Virus record (IMG/VR): IMGVR_UViG_3300021519_000021 | Span: 1 to 39,350 of that record | DNA length: 39,350 nt | Origin: a virus | Direction: 5' to 3' (one strand) | Shown: piece after piece, positions 38,029-39,350 of the stretch | Layout: each line of letters starts with the position of its first letter | Position numbering within the stretch: the stretch's first letter is position 1 | Translations under genes and position numbers: made by a program | Notes under the pieces: generated by a model | Databases searched by the model: none | What the model saw: only the letters and a program-made list of their open reading frames with translations | What the model was told of the DNA's origin: nothing

Positions 38029-39350
38029 ATGGCATTCACATTTTCACAGCCTGCGTACTCGCAGACCGGTAGCTATACCGCACAGCAAGACCGACTTTTC
38101 ATCAAAGCGGCGACACAGACCGCAGGTGTGCGCGTACTCGGCGCACCGTCTGCCGGTCTGGCTGTGGGTGACCTTAACGTGCGTTCTACCGGTGCCGGTA
38201 ACGCATCGGTGACGGTCGCTGCGGGCGAAGTAGTCGTCGCCGGGGCAACCGGATTTGGTAACTATTTCGGGGTTAACGATGCCGCTCTAACGGTCGGTCC
38301 GCTTACTGCGTGCCCGACTAATACGCGCATTGATTTGATTGTGGTGCGTGTTGTGGATGCGGGTGGCACACCGGTGATTTCGTGCCAGATTCTGACGGGC
38401 ACTCCTGCGGTCACACCGGTTGCGCCGGTGCCGACCGTTAATAGTACGACGACCGAGTTGGCAATTGCGTCGATCGCTATTCCTAACGCTTTCACTACCG
38501 GGTCAACGATTGGTGCGGGCACGATTACCGACCTGCGCCCGAAAGGTTTTCTGCCGAATCTTGGTGCGGTGTCTAACTCTGCGACCGTGATCCCGTCACC
38601 GGCTGAGGGTCAGTTGATCTTCAACACGACGACAAAAATGATTCAGGTTTACAACGGTACTTCGTGGGTTCCGAACAACGGTGTGATGGTGTTCGGAACG
38701 ACAGCGTTGCGTGACACTGCGATCCCGTCGCCCGTGAACGGCATGTTCGCTTACACAACCGACACCGGCACGTTCTGGGTTTACAACGGCACAACGTGGA
38801 CCGTGCCTGATAGCGATGTGCAAGTGTTTACAACTGTTGGTACAGCAACTTGGACTCGTCCGCTGTGGGCAACCGCAGGCAACGCAGTTATCTCAGGTGT
38901 TGTAATCGCAGGCGGCGGTGGTGGCGGTGGTGGTCGTATGGACGCATCTGCAACAAACCGACCCGGCGGTGGCGGCGGCGGTGCCGGTGCGCGTGTTGTG
39001 TTCTCCATGCGCGCAAGTGACTTTTCATCGTCAGAAACAATCACAGTTGGCGCAGCAGGTACGGCAGGCACAACAGGCACAACAGTCGCAGCAGATGGCG
39101 GCGCAGGCGGTGCCGGTGGCAACTCATCAATCGGCACGCGTGTTGCTGCGCGTGGCGGTCGTGGCGGTTCCGGTGGCGCAGCCGCCAGTGTGCTGTTCAC
39201 AAAAGGTGGAACGTCGGGCGACGGATCGCAAGCCACATTTGTCAACGTGTCATCGGGCGTGACGACAGCTTCATTGGGTGCGGGCGGTTACGGCGGCATC
39301 GGTGGCGGCGGTCAGATCGGCGGCACTCTTGCTGCTGGACCGGGTGGCGG
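38029..39350 (+). CDS. Glycine-rich tail fibre, 3-prime end cut by window edge
   Basis: At least 440 residues, AAGGAG ribosome binding site. N-terminal 170 residues resemble phage minor tail proteins (SQPAYSQTGSYTAQQDRLF, VTVAAGEVVVAGATG, TRIDLIVVRVVDAGG). Two similar blocks follow (MIQVYNGTSWVPNNG and FWVYNGTTWTVPDSD), then a VFTTVGTATWTRPLW start of a terminal Gly-rich domain (VIAGGGGGGGGR, RPGGGGGGAGARVVF, and more) as in receptor-binding fibres such as those with polyglycine-helix tips. The gene is open at the edge; bases 1-65 probably hold its end. Confidence 0.78.
   Translation, partial: MAFTFSQPAYSQTGSYTAQQDRLFIKAATQTAGVRVLGAPSAGLAVGDLNVRSTGAGNASVTVAAGEVVVAGATGFGNYFGVNDAALTVGPLTACPTNTRIDLIVVRVVDAGGTPVISCQILTGTPAVTPVAPVPTVNSTTTELAIASIAIPNAFTTGSTIGAGTITDLRPKGFLPNLGAVSNSATVIPSPAEGQLIFNTTTKMIQVYNGTSWVPNNGVMVFGTTALRDTAIPSPVNGMFAYTTDTGTFWVYNGTTWTVPDSDVQVFTTVGTATWTRPLWATAGNAVISGVVIAGGGGGGGGRMDASATNRPGGGGGGAGARVVFSMRASDFSSSETITVGAAGTAGTTGTTVAADGGAGGAGGNSSIGTRVAARGGRGGSGGAAASVLFTKGGTSGDGSQATFVNVSSGVTTASLGAGGYGGIGGGGQIGGTLAAGPGG

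Noticed and set aside
1-39350. Temperate lifestyle with integrase and attachment site
   Set aside because: An XRE regulator exists, but no tyrosine or serine integrase, excisionase or divergent repressor region was seen.
1-39350. tRNA genes
   Set aside because: No cloverleaf with conserved T-loop and acceptor pairing was found by reading the intergenic gaps, which are nearly all shorter than 60 bases; a tRNA search was not possible here.

Overview
The window looks like an almost complete genome of a tailed phage (siphovirus type) that infects an actinobacterium. The evidence is a WhiB-type regulator, a moderately GC-rich sequence, heavy use of overlapping ATGA/GTGA start-stops, leaderless-type promoters, a long tape measure protein and a full head and tail gene set. 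All genes but one are on the + strand. The last gene (from 38029) is a glycine-rich tail fibre cut by the right edge. The first 65 bases encode what looks like the missing end of such a fibre. The contig is therefore probably a circularly permuted genome of about 39.4 kb, opened inside this gene with a few bases missing. No integrase, tRNA, CRISPR array or DNA polymerase was seen.

Layout. 1-3511: end of the tail and lysis block (tail hub-like protein, small fibre, holin-like protein, GH25 endolysin, membrane/coiled-coil protein). 3531-14696: early region, split into six transcription units. Each begins with a nearly identical promoter (TAGACA, 17 bp, TATGTT, 6 bp, ATG) that places the transcription start on the start codon, so the first gene of each unit should be leaderless. 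These units carry alanine-rich small helical proteins, a YqaJ exonuclease with an ERF annealing protein, SSB, WhiB, a nuclease-like protein, a replication initiator with an internal iteron array that looks like the origin, an XRE regulator, a lytic transglycosylase and a DUF932 protein. 14857-16814: a probable DNA base modification island (ParB-like protein, TET/JBP-type dioxygenase, P-loop kinase). 16818-18630: terminase small and large subunits. 18643-23071: a cassette of beta-rich, partly duplicated virion proteins in the unusual place between terminase and portal. 23127-27316: a portal-MuF-metallopeptidase fusion and a ParB-like protein. 27291-27662: a lone minus-strand staphylococcal-nuclease homologue. 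27733-30680: protease/scaffold and major capsid. 30751-39350: head-tail connectors, major tail protein, frameshifted tail chaperones, tape measure, distal tail protein and fibre.

How it works together. The phage seems to replicate on the host replisome, recruited by its own initiator at the iterons, and to recombine with the YqaJ/ERF/SSB set. It probably modifies its DNA just before packaging, since the modification genes sit directly upstream of terminase. Late genes appear to form one very long unit from about 14.85 kb through the right end and round to 3.5 kb. Codon and base composition drift along each unit from C/A-rich near the promoter to G/T-rich at the end and reset at the next promoter, which supports these unit borders.
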